From Fomitopsis serialis (taxonomy: Eukaryota; Basidiomycota; Agaricomycetes; Polyporales; Fomitopsidaceae), in NCBI RefSeq assembly GCF_022376445.1, contig NW_025954982.1, positions 186,001-250,000 of the forward strand: 64,000 bases of DNA. Reading direction: 5' to 3'. The position numbers and the translations under genes are program-made. Positions 46,381 to 58,809 of the stretch are shown piece by piece; within the stretch, counting starts at the first letter, position 1, and each line of letters starts with the position of its first letter. The notes beneath the pieces were generated by a model, which worked only from the letters and a program-made list of their open reading frames with translations, searched no databases and was not told the DNA's origin.

Positions 46381-49300
46381 ATGTCTAGTCAATCACCGCA
46401 GCGCAACAGAAAGCCGATGATGCTTCCGGGCACACAGGGTATGTCGCGTCTCTTCGAAAGCCTTCCTTGCGCCCCGTCACCTCCCACGTTAAAGGTCCAG
46501 CGTGATTGCGATGATTATTGTTGTCCCGGTGCTTGCGGTGGCTCGGCTGGTAATTGTCAACGTCGTCGCTCGTTCTGCTACGAAGATCCGTGATGGCCTC
46601 TCTTTACGTCTTGTAGGCTATCGGACGGGCCATTCATTGGGACGGATATGTCCTTTCGCGCTTCTTACACCGCCGTAAATTTGATCCCGCGAACGCTCAT
46701 TTGAATCCGTGATCATATTTAGGTCCGATTCAGGGGATCGCGCCCCGGGAGTCGACTCCCTCTCCTTCCTTTCGCGAGAGGCAGCGTGCGACGAAGACCC
46801 ATTCGCTGCCGATTGTGCCATCCCTGAACCAGTTACAGGAGCGGCAATCCGTATATCCTCAAGGCCAACAACCGAGTCCGACGACTTCCACCGGCTCTCA
46901 TCCGTCTCGCAGGTCGCCGCCACCTTCACGAATCTCACCTGTCGCTGCGAAGATGTCGGTGGCGGCGCACGCACGTGAACATACCCCAGAGGGTGCGCCT
47001 TCTCCGCCTCTGCAGTCGCATCCTCCGCTGGTGTTGCCTCCTCATCTCATCCCTCTCCCGCCGCCCGGTCCTGTTCATAGCCAGAGTCTCCCCTCGGTTC
47101 CGCAGGCGCAGAACCCCCACCATCCCCGGCCTATCAACCGCATCCCAGCACCGAACTTCCTCTCTCAGTTTGGCAATGACACATGGCAAATGACCCCGGA
47201 GTTCATGGCCGAGATTGAGCGGGCGGACCTGCAGCAAGCCGCTGCTGGCCAGGCAGGGTTCGCCTACGCCGGAGGAGCAGCCTCCGGTGGACTGACCCAG
47301 CTCATGCAGCCCGCGAAGGATCCCGCCGTCGAGCGTGTGCGCGCTGGCGATCGGTCCAGCCCGAAAGACCAGGATGCTACCGCCGCGAAGCGCCAGTCGC
47401 GAGACAAAGACAGCATGAACGCGCGCGACAGTCCGAAGACGCGGGATCGCTCGCAGACGGTGTCGTCGATCTCCTCGATGGAAGGCCACGCTGCGGCCGC
47501 TCGCACGCCCGAGTATCGCGGATCGCCACAGTTCCAGACGCCGATGGCCTCACCTGGAGAACGCACCGCGGCCTATACGCAGTACGTCCCGGAGGGCTAC
47601 CGTGACCAAGGGGGCAATACACAAGCACAGGGTCCCACGGCCCCCACTCGGAAGCCAGTACCTTTCGTAGGCCCTGCCGAGGCTGCTCCGACGCGCTTAA
47701 CACCGCCTGCCAGCTCCAAACTTGCCTCGAGCCACACCCCGCCCTTGCAGGCCATGGCCTCTCGTCCGTCGGAGCGTTCGCTGCCCTTGCAGGAGGAGCC
47801 AGAGGAGGAGGTCACGCACTTCGTCGATCGTGAGCCAGAGTATGAGGACCTCCATCGAGGCTCACCCATCCCATCGTCAGACGTGTACCCCGAAGGACGC
47901 TACGAACCCCGTCGCGAGCACGCGCGGAACGGCAGTCGCGGTAGTGACGAAGAGGAGGATGACGTGACGTTGAATGACGAAGACGACGAGCACCAGATGC
48001 AAGGGAAGGACGGTGAGGACTCGGGTTCAGGGTCGGGATTTACTCCTCGCTCGCCGTCGGTAGCGTTGCCAGATCGCTCTCGGGATGCTCCGTATCCCAG
48101 CCCCACATCGCAGTACAGTACGGCGACCGCTCAGTACCAGGCGAGCCCAAGCGCGGACTACCAAAAGACGATTCGCGCGAAGCACCGATCTGGCCCGACC
48201 GACCAGCTGGGCATGCGGAGCTTCGACCCTGCCATGTTCGAGAACACGGTGAACACACTCAGAAGCAACGACAGAGACTCGCCTGCTAGTAGTCAGCGGC
48301 AATCCTCTCGTCCGCCCCAGCCACCTCCTCAGCCGCAACAACAACAACAGCAGCAGCAGCAGCAGCAGCAGTCCATGGCTCAGGCTCAACAGGCTCAGGC
48401 ACGGCTGGATCCGTCAAGACTGCAAGCAGATGCTGCCCGCCACGCTGTGCTGGGGCAGTTGACGGAGCAGCAATTGGCCCAGGCCGGCATATATCATCCT
48501 CACTTCCCGCACCCGGAAGAACTGCAGAGCATGCTGGAGGATCCGACATCGTCTTACATCCGCAGCTTCTTGCGGACTCCCGGTGCTCGCCCGAACGCTC
48601 CCATTCCTCCAACGCCCCAATCGAACACCGCCGCGCCATCGCCCTCGCCTCTTCTCTCCGCCATGCAAAGCGACGCCGAGCCCCGGCAAATCGGCTCGCC
48701 GTACCCGTACCCCTTCACGCACATCCGCCGCTCGACCATGCCCGCTATGCAGCAGGCCCCCTCGTCGACGCCTGACATGAACAACGTCGACTACGTCCGC
48801 GAGCAGATGGCACTGCAGATGCAAATATACGCGCTGAACAACGGCTACCAGCAAGCGTCTGAGGCCTCGACGTTCTCTCCGCCCGGCACGCCGTTCCCTG
48901 GCCCAGGCTACAACCCGCTAGCGTTCGTGCCTCTGATGGGGGTGCAAGGCCTTGGGCAGGCAGGTGCGCGCGCGTCCGTGATGAGCATGCGCTCGAGCCC
49001 CAGCCATGAACCGGTGAGCCTACCACCTCCGCCGGCGATGCGGGGCCGGGGCTTACGCAGGCGCGACCAAGCCCCGAACTTGCGCGCACCTCCGCCCGGT
49101 GCCCGACCTGTCCGGCGAGTGAAGCCCCCGCCTCGCGTGGAGAGCACGCAGCCGCGCGAAACGAGCCCGGAGTTGTCGTCTGAAGGCTCGGGCGAGGAGA
49201 CGGCCGGCGAGGAGAAGTTCGTGGATCATTACATCGCGGAGGCTAGCGCACAGTCGACCACGAGCGCTGTTCCTTGGACTAACGGGAACGGCACGGAGCA

Positions 49301-49981
49301 CGCCGAGGCTGAGGAGGGTGAGTGGGTAGACGAGGAGGAGGAGGGTGAGGAAGAGGACCTGCTCGAGTTAGAGTACCACCCGACGTATGTGAGCAGTCCG
49401 CAGAGACGGCGGCGCAGATGGGAGACACGCTGGGATGCACTCATTCAGGCAGTACGTTGGATCCTTCGATTCACTCTGTCATAAAGCTAACTCTACCTTC
49501 GTAGTTCCAGTCTCTCGACAGAGAGACAGATGCTACGCTCGTCATGCTCGCATCCCCATCTCACTCGACAAAACTGCACGCACTAACGTCGCGCTCGATC
49601 CGACGCGACCCTGCGCTGTACAACTCGCCCAAGCTCTCAAGTATCCGCTCTGCATTCCATCACCTCTCCGCACAACGGCGCAACGCGCGCTCGCAGCGAG
49701 TGTCGCTCGTCGAAAGGCTCCACCTTTCCGCCCGGTCCGCAGCATCCGCCGACGGCTCGCCCATCAGCGCCGAGTCGCGCGAGGCGGATTTGCGTGGAGC
49801 TCTGGAGGCTGCGTTAGGCAGCCTCAGCGAGATGGGCAAAATATACGAGGAGCGGGAAGTACGCTGGCGGGACGAGATGAAGCAGCTCACCGAGGACCGA
49901 GATCGCATCGAGCTGCTGCTGAAGCAAACACTTGGACCTCTGATAATGAATGGTAATGTCAACGGGAATGGGCGGGTATGA
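46381..49981 (+). CDS. Large low-complexity protein with poly-Gln tract, unknown function
   Basis: Three exons: 46381-46438, 46723-49451 and 49505-49981. The first join reads LPGTQG|PIQGIAPREST. Most of the roughly 1,090 residues are Ser/Pro/Gln-rich and probably disordered. An uninterrupted Gln tract lies at about 48335-48372. Short conserved-looking islands are NFLSQFGNDTWQMTPEFMAE (near 47155), LGMRSFDPAMFENTVNTLRS and DYVREQMALQMQIYALNNGY. Near the end are a very acidic run (EEGEWVDEEEEGEEEDLLEL) and, in exon 3, FQSLDRETDATLVMLASPSH and a coiled coil (MGKIYEEREVRWRDEMKQLT). No catalytic domain is seen. This looks like a nuclear or scaffold protein, but that is a guess. The first intron (284 nt) is long for this genome. 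Confidence 0.78.
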
Positions 49982-50334
49982 CTGCTAATGAGGCTGAAGG
50001 GAAAGGGACGAGAAAAGAAAAATGTTGCGATACTTACACGACCATTCACGCAGAATGTACGACAACATTGCCAGGTTCGATGTAGACCACGACTTTGTAC
50101 ACGTAGACAGGACTATGAACTTATGGAATATATCACAAGCGTACACCTTTAGGTACTACAGATGGTACTCGTATCAGCGCGATCGTGGACTGTCAACGAG
50201 CTCTGCCATACTGATCTCAAGTTCAGGAGGGCTGGCGCTTCGTCTTAGCTGCCCGCTGAGCCCATTACAACTCGCTGTTCAGTTGCTACAGGTACACAAT
50301 CCCAGATCCCGAAGACGATCACGATCCCTATGTA
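49982..50334. other. Convergent intergenic region
   Basis: About 350 bp between the stops of the poly-Gln protein and the Ser-rich protein. Nothing else is seen. Confidence 0.35.
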
Positions 50335-51495
50335 TCAGAGCATACAAGAGACAGGCCTCCGGCTTGTACCCACATCCAGAAGATTGCTCGCCTTCATCCA
50401 GGATTCCTCTTCCAGCTTTGCGCCTTCCAGATGGGTCATAATCCTATCGCTCAAGCTCGACATAGCCGGTGTCTCGCACATGAACAAATCTTCTTCAGCG
50501 CGGGGCATGCTAAAGCGCTTCTTGTGACACTTTAGGCTCGGCGGCGCGAGCCCCAGCGCGTGCATCGTTCCGACCTTCTTGGCAACCTTCCACGAGCCAC
50601 ACGCGCCGGCAGGTGCGGAATGCAGGTGCGACGAGACGCTGTTGTCGAGGTACCGGCGGAAGTCGGCGGAAGTTGCGGTTTTCCAGAAGAGCGCGACGGG
50701 ATCCTCTGGGGCGTCGCTGGCGAAGGCAGCGGGGGAGAGCTCGGGCAAGAACGACCATGAGGACTCGGATGCGGGTGCGTAAGCGGGAGGAGATGGCATG
50801 GGCGAGTCGGTGCTGGTGGCGGTGTAGGCAGTACGCGGGAGAGAACCAAGCCCATCGAACGGAGAACCGTCTTCCTTCGTCATTCCAGAGATGCCTAGGC
50901 CGACGAGCATCGAGGAGTCCATTGTATCCGCCGAACCGAGCGCCGTGACCGTGTTCTGCCGACGTGACCGAGAGTGCGAGATAGGCGTGCCGACATACGA
51001 GACCGACTCATCAGATTGGGACTCGTTGTATAGAGAGGGCGTCTCGGCGTAGGACGTCGGGCGCCCGTCGAATCTGAAGGTGTTGGAGGAGAACACCCTA
51101 GGCGCATGGAGTCGCGAAGAAGATGAGGGCACACAGAACGACCGGGACGACGAAGCCAGGCTAGGCCATTCCTTATCTTCCTCCAACATACGGAGCGCGT
51201 TGCTAGAGACGTCAAGCATGCATTCCTTGGCTAGTCGGTCCAGTCTACGGGCGGTCTGAGTTTGCGGGTGAGAGTCATGAAGATGACCACTCTCGGAGAC
51301 CGAGCGCATGTGCAGGCGCGGACTGAGACCGAGGCTGGCAACCGTTGGCGGAGTGTCGACCTTGACGAGAGCATAGTGCACGGTCTTGCCTGTCACTGGA
51401 TCGATGAGAGGGATGGTGAGCTGGCCCGACGTGCTTGAGGAAAGGACAACGTAAGAGACACTGTCGGCGAGACGGCGAGTGGCTGTCGATGCCAT
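50335..51495 (-). CDS. Intronless Ser-rich protein of unknown function
   Basis: A single open frame of 386 codons starts MASTATRRLADSVSYVVLSS at 51495. The first 60 residues look like a small beta-rich fold (GQLTIPLIDPVTGKTVHYAL VKV). The centre is Ser/Thr/Pro-rich and probably disordered (SLYNESQSDESVSYVGTPIS). Near the C-terminus is an aromatic/basic segment, VALFWKTATSADFRRYLDNS and GSWKVAKKVGTMHALGL, and the end is RRPVSCML. There is no signal peptide or membrane helix. Size, base composition and the absence of stops support a real gene. I do not recognise the family. Confidence 0.68.
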   Translation of the reverse strand: MASTATRRLADSVSYVVLSSSTSGQLTIPLIDPVTGKTVHYALVKVDTPPTVASLGLSPRLHMRSVSESGHLHDSHPQTQTARRLDRLAKECMLDVSSNALRMLEEDKEWPSLASSSRSFCVPSSSSRLHAPRVFSSNTFRFDGRPTSYAETPSLYNESQSDESVSYVGTPISHSRSRRQNTVTALGSADTMDSSMLVGLGISGMTKEDGSPFDGLGSLPRTAYTATSTDSPMPSPPAYAPASESSWSFLPELSPAAFASDAPEDPVALFWKTATSADFRRYLDNSVSSHLHSAPAGACGSWKVAKKVGTMHALGLAPPSLKCHKKRFSMPRAEEDLFMCETPAMSSLSDRIMTHLEGAKLEEESWMKASNLLDVGTSRRPVSCML

Positions 51496-52287
51496 TGTTG
51501 GTGAATCAGGGTAATGTATCGGAGAGTGTACAGAAGTAACTGTCGCCCGTGAGAAGCGTTCTAGGAAATAAAGCCGCTCTTGAGGTACCCGAGGAGATTG
51601 TGACTAGCGAGCTGAGAATACGAGACGAACTTCCCAAATGACCAGACAACGTCTTCCAGAGAGCTTGACAGGCGAGATGGCGAATTGGAATGAGAGTTCG
51701 GAAGACTGCTTGAATTTATCTCCATTGTGCATGGCTGACTGCGGCTGGCAAACACTTGGAAGTTGACGGAGGCTGGCCAGGCGGATGGGGGGCCAGTCAA
51801 GTTTGTAACGGTCCAGACCCCTGACACACAGACGGCACATGGACCTAAACAGTACTTCCAGCTGGGCGTACAGAATGCACCCAGTTTGTACAACGAGTCT
51901 GCATCCGCTAATAGCCATGTAATCAGACCTGTTGTTACTGTTCAGTAGTCACTATGCTATGATGGAATCATTCCCCTACCAGTGGCATACAGATCCGACA
52001 ATGCAAGGTAACATATTGGCAGTGTGCGCATTATGGCTAGTTCTCGGAGTTCAGCAAAGAGACACAGGGATGCTACGGTTCTCACTGTTTGTGAACTTAG
52101 TTCAGGTGTTGTTCAAGTCGCAATCATTCCGAAGCGACCGACAACTTCCAGCCACTCTGATGTTTGACGCCGCTTGGCCGGCGATGAACGCGATCAGGTG
52201 ACCCCGTTCATGCGCCATGTCACGCAAGCGGTTGCGTTGCGAGTAACGGCGTCACACCCATCCTCGACACCTTTCTTTATCACGACC
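51496..52287. promoter_or_regulatory. Divergent intergenic region
   Basis: About 790 bp between two divergent genes of unknown function, expected to hold both promoters. Frames here are short and unsupported. Confidence 0.35.
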
Positions 52288-53392
52288 ATGTCCTCCGCTG
52301 CCTCAGCTTCCTCCGCAGGCATAGGCTCCTACTTCCCATCAGAGAGCAAAGGTCTCAAGCGCAAGCGCGCCGTTCTCGTCGTCGACAAATGTACGCCTTA
52401 ACGACTTCTTGACGCGTCGGATGTTTTGACAAGCTAGCGCGCGCTCACGGTGCCACTGGACACAGATGAATTAGACATTGACTCCGTGGACCCTAATGGT
52501 TCTGTCAGCCCAGCCATCATAGGGGCCATGAAGCAGAGGATCATCGAGGCGCGTTTGACACGTCATCTCACTCTAAGACTTTCACTCACTACGGGATACG
52601 CGACAAATAGTTGGAGGAACAGCTGGCCTCGCAACCCCCGCCGGCAAAGCGTGCACGAAAAATTAACGATACAGCTCCATCTGCCGAGGCCACGAGCTCT
52701 TCCACTGCGCCTGTCGCAGCAAGCACCACGAAGGCCGAAGACAAGAAGCGCAAATTGCAGCTTAAGAAGATATTCGACCGGTATGCTCGACAGACATGCC
52801 TCTTTGTCATTGCAGTAACGCATCATGCATAGCCTCAAGAAAGAATGCAAGAGTGATTCAGTGAAGTTCCAAGGGACGAGCAAGACGATCAAGTTTGACG
52901 AAGTTCTCGAATACGACGAGTTCCAGTCGATCTTTGGTGGCAAGGGCACATTGATCCAGCCGACACCTGAGAACAAGCCCAAGAGTACAGTGACTATTAT
53001 GGAATTCGTACGTCTGGCTCCTGTCCGTGTGCGCACTTCATTCACAAAGGTTTATCGCAAAGCGTAACATGGCGGCTATCGAGGACTTATTCGGAGACGA
53101 GGTGAAGGCGTTGAAGGGCACTTCGTGGTCGCGTGGAGGTAAGCATCCTTTACACGACTTATAATATTGGAACAGCCCAATAATCACGGAATTTGTAGGC
53201 GGCCCGTACTTTGCGAAGTCTATCAAGCAGGGCACCGTCGACGTCAACATTGTACGACTGGACGTAAACTACTCCAAAAACGGAATGAAGTGCTCGCTCA
53301 AGTTCGAGGTCGAGGAGCAAGGTGGCGGGTGCTACTCCTTCGGGCCTTCGCACCGGGCCTCCTTCGGCATGGGCCGTTCGTTCATGTGGTAG
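52288..53392 (+). CDS. Conserved-looking protein of unknown function, small multi-exon gene
   Basis: Start MSSAASASSAGIGSYFPSES at 52288, with a basic patch KGLKRKRAVLVVDK. Later exons give VPLDTDELDIDSVDPNGSVS, LEEQLASQPPPAKRARKIND, KLQLKKIFDR|LKKECKSDSVKFQG and IKFDEVLEYDEFQSIFGGKG. They continue PKSTVTIMEF|RNMAAIEDLFGDEV, SWSRG|GGPYFAKSIKQGTVDV, and end GMGRSFMW at 53392. The 3' introns (after DR, MEF and SRG) fit GT-AG and keep frame. The first two junctions do not: no GT donor gives the needed phase, so either unusual donors, an assembly error or a lesion is involved. The protein is probably nuclear (basic patches, no membrane helix), but no domain is recognised. Confidence 0.6.
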
Positions 53393-53911
53393 ATTCTCCG
53401 TTCTCGATGCCGGTGCCGCCACATAGGACGGTGACTTGTGCCATCTAGCTTTCACACCATGAGGCGCCTTTGGTTGCGCCCCATCAGTTTAACACATACT
53501 TCTTTTGGCTTATGCTTATTCTAATTCTTGTAGTGTATGGTACTGACTGAGTATTAGATGTACATACCGCCCCGGCTTCTCTGAGCTATGTCGGAGAGCC
53601 TAGATAGTTGACCTACAACGCCTTTTGGTGATGTTAGTAGTATTACATTTTCCAAGCAAAATATCCGCTACTACATGTCGTACACACATCTTCAAGACAG
53701 GCAGGTGTGTCTTCGAGACATCGATGCTCACATGCCACCTGACTGCACGGGCTTCAAGAATACACTGACGATCGTCGGAAATCACATTATTGGTACGGAC
53801 TAACGGGTACAGGGATTATATGGCTGTGGCGTGATTTCCGACGAACTACATACAAGCTGTACAACATAGTCGAATGTCCGTCTTGTTGCTATGGAAATAA
53901 ACTGTATCGTC
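53393..53911. other. Convergent intergenic region
   Basis: About 520 bp between the stops of the unknown gene and the GMC oxidoreductase. No gene or repeat is seen. Confidence 0.35.
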
Positions 53912-56215
53912 CTAGTGGTTCTGCCATGCTGCTTTGATCAGGTCCGCTGCCCTTTCAGCGATAGCGTAGACGACGGCTTGCGGATGTCCAGCAGGAATAT
54001 AGGGCTCGATGGGAGTGAGTACGCGCGAAAGCATCATGACCGTGAAGAACGACTCACTAGTACGGAGGCGTCGACAACGCGTAGACCGGATGCACCTTTG
54101 ACAAGGAGTGAGGATGTCAAGACTCCATCGGGACTGGCATCCGCGGATAGCCTTGCCGTGCCGACTGGATGCCATATTGACGTTGTGCTGTTCCTGACAT
54201 ATTCCTCTAGTTCCTCGTCTGTCTGTGCATCCGCGAACGGGCCGTATTCTGCCACAGCGAACCCTTCCCATGCGGACGAGTTGATAAGGTTTCGCACCTG
54301 TTTGACTGCCTGGATCATGGTGTAGACGTCGAAATAATCAGACAGCAATCCAGGATCGATTAGGGGGCTGTCAAACGCATCATTCGACGCAAGCGTCACA
54401 GAGCCCTCTTTAGTTAAAGAACACTGCTAGTCAGTCAGGTGTTGCAGCCGGATGGAGCACTTGCTCACTCGAAGCGGGGGAGACGACCGCCGTATATAGA
54501 GTCATGTAGCTTCCCGTGCTCGGCATGAGTTCAACAAGTGAACCGAACGAATTCTACAACAGGTCCATCAGAACAAAGTCAGTGAGTCGACTATCGGGTA
54601 CAATTGTATGTCACACGCACATGAGATAGTACTTCTATGTGCGGAGAGGCGGGCCCTGCAGAGGGGTCCGTATAGTTGGCGAAGATGGCTGAACCGTTCG
54701 GTAATCTTGACCATATGATCTGGTTCGTACCCGTGTCGCTCAGAGGGCCACTTCCCGTGGAGTTCCAAAGCTGCAATAGGTCTTCCAAATATGTCGCGTT
54801 ACGAAACACGTTGTCCCAGGTAGCGTTCGAGTTGACAATCCATACATTGCCAATAAGAGGGTGGTCAACGAGATTCTGACCAACGTCGGTGTTGTTGACG
54901 ACAGGCTCGATCCCTAGTCCCTGGAGTGTGTTGGGATCGCCGATGCCGCTCAGTAATAGCAATTGGGGAGTGCCAATTGAGCCTGCACACAGTATCACTT
55001 CTTTGGAAGCACTGATGATGATGCCCTCCGCTGTAGTAGAAACGGCACTAGGTTCGGGTTCCGGTGACGGCGATACGGACCAATCAGGCACTCACAAGAA
55101 CGATTCTGTGCCACTTCTACTTGGTTAAAATTTGGCACAGAGGTACTGGAGTTGGATGATATGAGTCTGGTAACGCGCGTCTGTATGAGTACGTCCAAAT
55201 TTGTGCGATTTATGATGGGATCCAGGTATCCCGTTGCTGAGTCGCTCCTTCTACCCGCTGTGGTGACGGTACCCTGTTGCCAACCTAAGGAGCATCAGCT
55301 TCGCGAGTGTGGTTGCGACAAAAGGACCAGTCGTACCGATACCCAGTGGTTAACCGTCATTCATATCCTCGTTATACGGAAATTGAGCAGTGGCGCTCTC
55401 GAGTAGACGACTGTCCAGCGGCATGGAGGCAGCGGGGAGGCTGATACTAATAGGTCCATTGGTGCCATGCACAGACGGGTTGATTTGGCCCGTTGTGTTA
55501 TGGTGATCATTCGGTGGAACAAGCATTTCGCTCTAAACACAGTTAGTGGCAGGAAGCCGACGCAGTTGTCGGTAGTGACATACCTTCTCCATGTATGGCA
55601 ACATCTCCTCCCAAGACCACCCGCTGTCGTTGGTAAAGTTCGCATAACGATTCCAGTCGTCCACAGACCCCCGACTCCATACCATGAGGTCTCGACACGC
55701 AGATCAGCGCTCATATAGATCAATATTCATCTCGCATACGCACTGATTGTGCTCGTTCCGCCGAGTACAAACCCACGTGGATAATCGAATGATCGTCCTT
55801 CAAGTCCTGTCTGAGCAGTGGTGGTGTAATTCCAGCTGATCGCGGTATCGGGCCAAATCAATGGGTCCAACAAAGGAACCTGGTCGTCGAACAGAACATC
55901 ATTACTGTAAGAGGTAAGACGCACGTAATGAATTCAGTAGCAGCTCGATCTCACTTTACACCTGCTTCGATTACAAGAACTGAGAATTCTGATACTTCGC
56001 TCAATCTGCGAGCAAGCACATTTCCCGCGGTACCCGCTGGGATGAATGCCACAGTAAGCACGATGTATCGACACTGGTCATGACACTGGCTCACCTCCAA
56101 TGATAACGAAGTCGTACGATTGTCGGGGAAGTTCTTGCGGATCTGCAAACAACGTCCCATGGACAAAGGCCACCGTTGCGGTGCAAAGCAGCATCAAATA
56201 TGTTAGGAAGCCCAT
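53912..56215 (-). CDS. GMC oxidoreductase, aryl-alcohol-oxidase-like, secreted
   Basis: Start MGFLTYLMLLCTATVAFVHG (signal peptide) at 56215, then SYDFVIIGAGTAGNVLARRL, the FAD-binding GxGxxG motif after splicing, and VLVIEAGVNNDVLFDDQVPL. WNYTTTAQTGLEGRSFDYPR and GFVLGGTSTINLMVWSRGSV are the GMC signature 1 area. SKEVILCAGSIGTPQLLLLS is signature 2. The C-terminus has SIWHPVGTARLSADASPDGV with the first catalytic His and YIPAGHPQAVVYAIAERAAD with the second His. It ends LIKAAWQNH. The family oxidises alcohols with O2 to give H2O2; aryl-alcohol oxidase feeds peroxidases in wood decay. Two His residues favour an aryl-alcohol-oxidase-like activity over methanol oxidase (His/Asn), but the substrate is inferred. 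At least eight introns are needed; all the joins I checked keep frame. Confidence 0.87.
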
Positions 56216-56915
56216 GCTTGCGCGATACCCAAGTGACGAAGGACGATCCACTGGTAGATGGTTGTAGGATGGAGCCTTCGATACGGGGGCTTCGGTGCAT
56301 CATATAGGCAAACGTCTGATACGAACCGTAAGCTCAACGGCCGCATCGGCTATTTGTGTCCCTAGCGATGACTGTGATGCGACGTAAGTGACTGTCAGAG
56401 GCTTGATGCTTTGGCATCCACTGCCCGTCGGGCGACAGCGCAGGGTCATGATTATGCGCTGAGAGGTCTTGAACCGTATGTGCAGCGACTGCAAGTACAC
56501 ACAGGACACGACGAACCCGTAGGTCAATCGTCGGATTTCCAGCTATACCTTCCGAAATCGCCAGTATCAGTGATTTGAGGACACGGTCCAAACTTGGTCT
56601 CACCGGGTTCACAGGGCGCCGCATCGTGCGAGCGGCTCTCTCGAACGTGTTCCTGAACGGATTGAAGGCTTGCTCGATAACTGCTCGGTACCTGAATGCT
56701 GAACAAGGAGTATCCCATCATCTCATCGAAACGAATGAGTTCTGGCGCTTGGGCCCCTCGTCCCTGACGTCGAGCTCTCATGTTGTTGTCTATGAACGCG
56801 TGACATCGGATCTCGCCACCGGCCGTAAGCTAGGCTTGTTCAGCACTGGTACACTCGTCCGTTTGATCACCGTACCAAATCAATCCGACTGAGATTGCAG
56901 TTTCACATACAGATG
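56216..56915. other. Intergenic stretch between GMC gene and membrane-protein gene
   Basis: About 700 bp upstream of the GMC start and downstream of the membrane-protein stop. Frames here (for example 56524-56781 minus) have no domain. It holds the GMC promoter. Confidence 0.35.
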
Positions 56916-58540
56916 TCATGCGAGTATAGTGGTGGACGGGTGCGAATGTGGTGAGTGTCCGACTGAAACAGACCGGCTAATGTGCACTGCGTCTCGGATA
57001 ATTCGGGAAATGCTCGTGCTCAGCTGAGCACCTACTCCGTCTATCCAGGACATGCTATCAGCAAGACGGCAGATTGACGCTGAGACAGGACCTACGCTGC
57101 TTCGATCCAGAATTGTTTCCTTCACATTCTGCGAGCGCAGTCCCACACCAGTCGAGAGCGCTGACTTGGCGAAGACGAGAGAGTGGCGGCCATCGCTGTA
57201 AGAGCCCAACCGAGTGTCGCTACTCTGGCGGAAATCTGAAAAGAATCCTCGTGCGTCCGTGGTAGGGGGTGTGCGATTGTTGAAGTTTATCAACAGAGTG
57301 TTGGCGTATCTGACGGGTGGAGTGTTGAGTGATACAACTCGGCCATGATCGACATGGATCAGCACGCACAATTTCGACGACAGTATAGCACTGGTAACAT
57401 GATGAGGTCACACCGTAAATATTGAGTCAGAATTCACGTACAAGAGCAAGTGAAGGTTTGTTTGCTAGCGATGAAACGGCTCAGGATGAATTGCAGTGCG
57501 ACGTGCGAAGCATACTCACCGGCTCCACAATGAAAAGGATCAGTTCAACCAGAGTGAAAATCGCTATGGTCAATTAATCTCAGTAAAATCACGATACCAT
57601 ATTGCGATAGACGCACCAAGCAATGCCCCAGACTCCACAATAAACGTCAACATCCGACTTACTGGGGAACTCCCAGCGTGTCGATTGTTCTTCACAAACT
57701 AATCCCGCAGAGTCAGAATGAGCACCTCGCACTTGAAGCACGTAAAACATGGCTCACATGGACGATCATGGTTATCGAGATGATGATGTTGGCTAGTAAA
57801 GCGCAGGCCAACCAGGCCTTCAAGCCAGGGTTAGCGTTGATCTGAACGAGATGTCGTAGGCACCTACATCTACGAACGATGCGATACGGCTCTCGAGACC
57901 GATTGGCAATAACCTCGCCTGTGGAGGGAGTTCGGCACAACGAAGTAAGGTACTTTGCGCAGACACGCACGCACCTTAACTCCACTAGTCACAGCGAGTG
58001 CAAGCTGCGTGAAGGCTACCTAGAATCGGTGTCAATTTGAGCATCATACGCATGATAGTGCTGCCTTGACCGCACCGTAATGATCGGAACACTAATAAAG
58101 ACATGCTTGACTGTATTCCATATCCGCCATGCATAGAAACATTGCACGAGAGTAGCTAGGATACCGCCCATGATCAGGACGCTGAACCACATATTGCTAA
58201 GGGTGGCAAGGACCGCTGGGTCTCCGTAGTTCCACACCCAGTAGTGGAAGACGTCGGCAACCAGAAGACAGGCTTGGACCGTCTCGTAGATGAACACGCC
58301 ATACACTGATCGCACACATGAACGTCCGCGACAGGCTGCGGTACAAATATGAACTCACCAAGACATTTGATTCGTAATGGGTCAGACGAAAAACGTGCGC
58401 TGTAGATATCTACTAGCCAGTCAACGTCGGATACTTCCAACATAGACGGAGACTCACAAACTTGGACTAGCAGTATGCCCTCTAAACCCCAATTCATGTG
58501 GATCCCGAGTATCTGCAGAGCGATTCGAGCCCAGTCAAGC
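56916..58540 (-). CDS. Basidiomycete integral membrane protein (DUF6534-like), copy 1
   Basis: The exons give hydrophobic segments in the order known for this receptor-like family: LQILGIHMNWGLEGILLVQV, then RIKCLG... VYGVFIYETVQACLLVADVF, HYWVWNYGDPAVLATLSNMW, FSVLIMGGILATLVQCFYAW and WLACALLANIIISITMIVHL. Next come RYANTLLINFNNR and a hydrophilic tail to the stop at 56916. WNYGDP, QCFYAWRI and YANTLLINFNNR are the recurring words of the DUF6534 family (family name from memory). The protein probably has seven helices; function unknown. The exact 5' exon is uncertain because the first segment lacks a clean start. The paralogue at 61169 shares ANTLLINFNNR and the motif order but lies on the other strand. 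Confidence 0.65.
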
Positions 58541-58809
58541 ATCTGCAGGAGACGTACTTACCACAGGAGCGGACCTACGTGTGCGGGGTGAGCATGCACC
58601 AGAATCACCTAGACAATGCAAACACGCACAGCAGACGTATCTCAGCCATGTCCATCGTTGCGGGAATTTGAAGGCAGGATGGCACAGTTGTAATGCCAGT
58701 TTACCCAACGTCTATATGGTGGAGTGAATGCCGAGGGCTGGGTGTAAGTCGTATACGCTGGAGCGGTGGTGAGCAACCCGGCTGTGGACTCGGAGTCCTC
58801 AAGCTCAAG

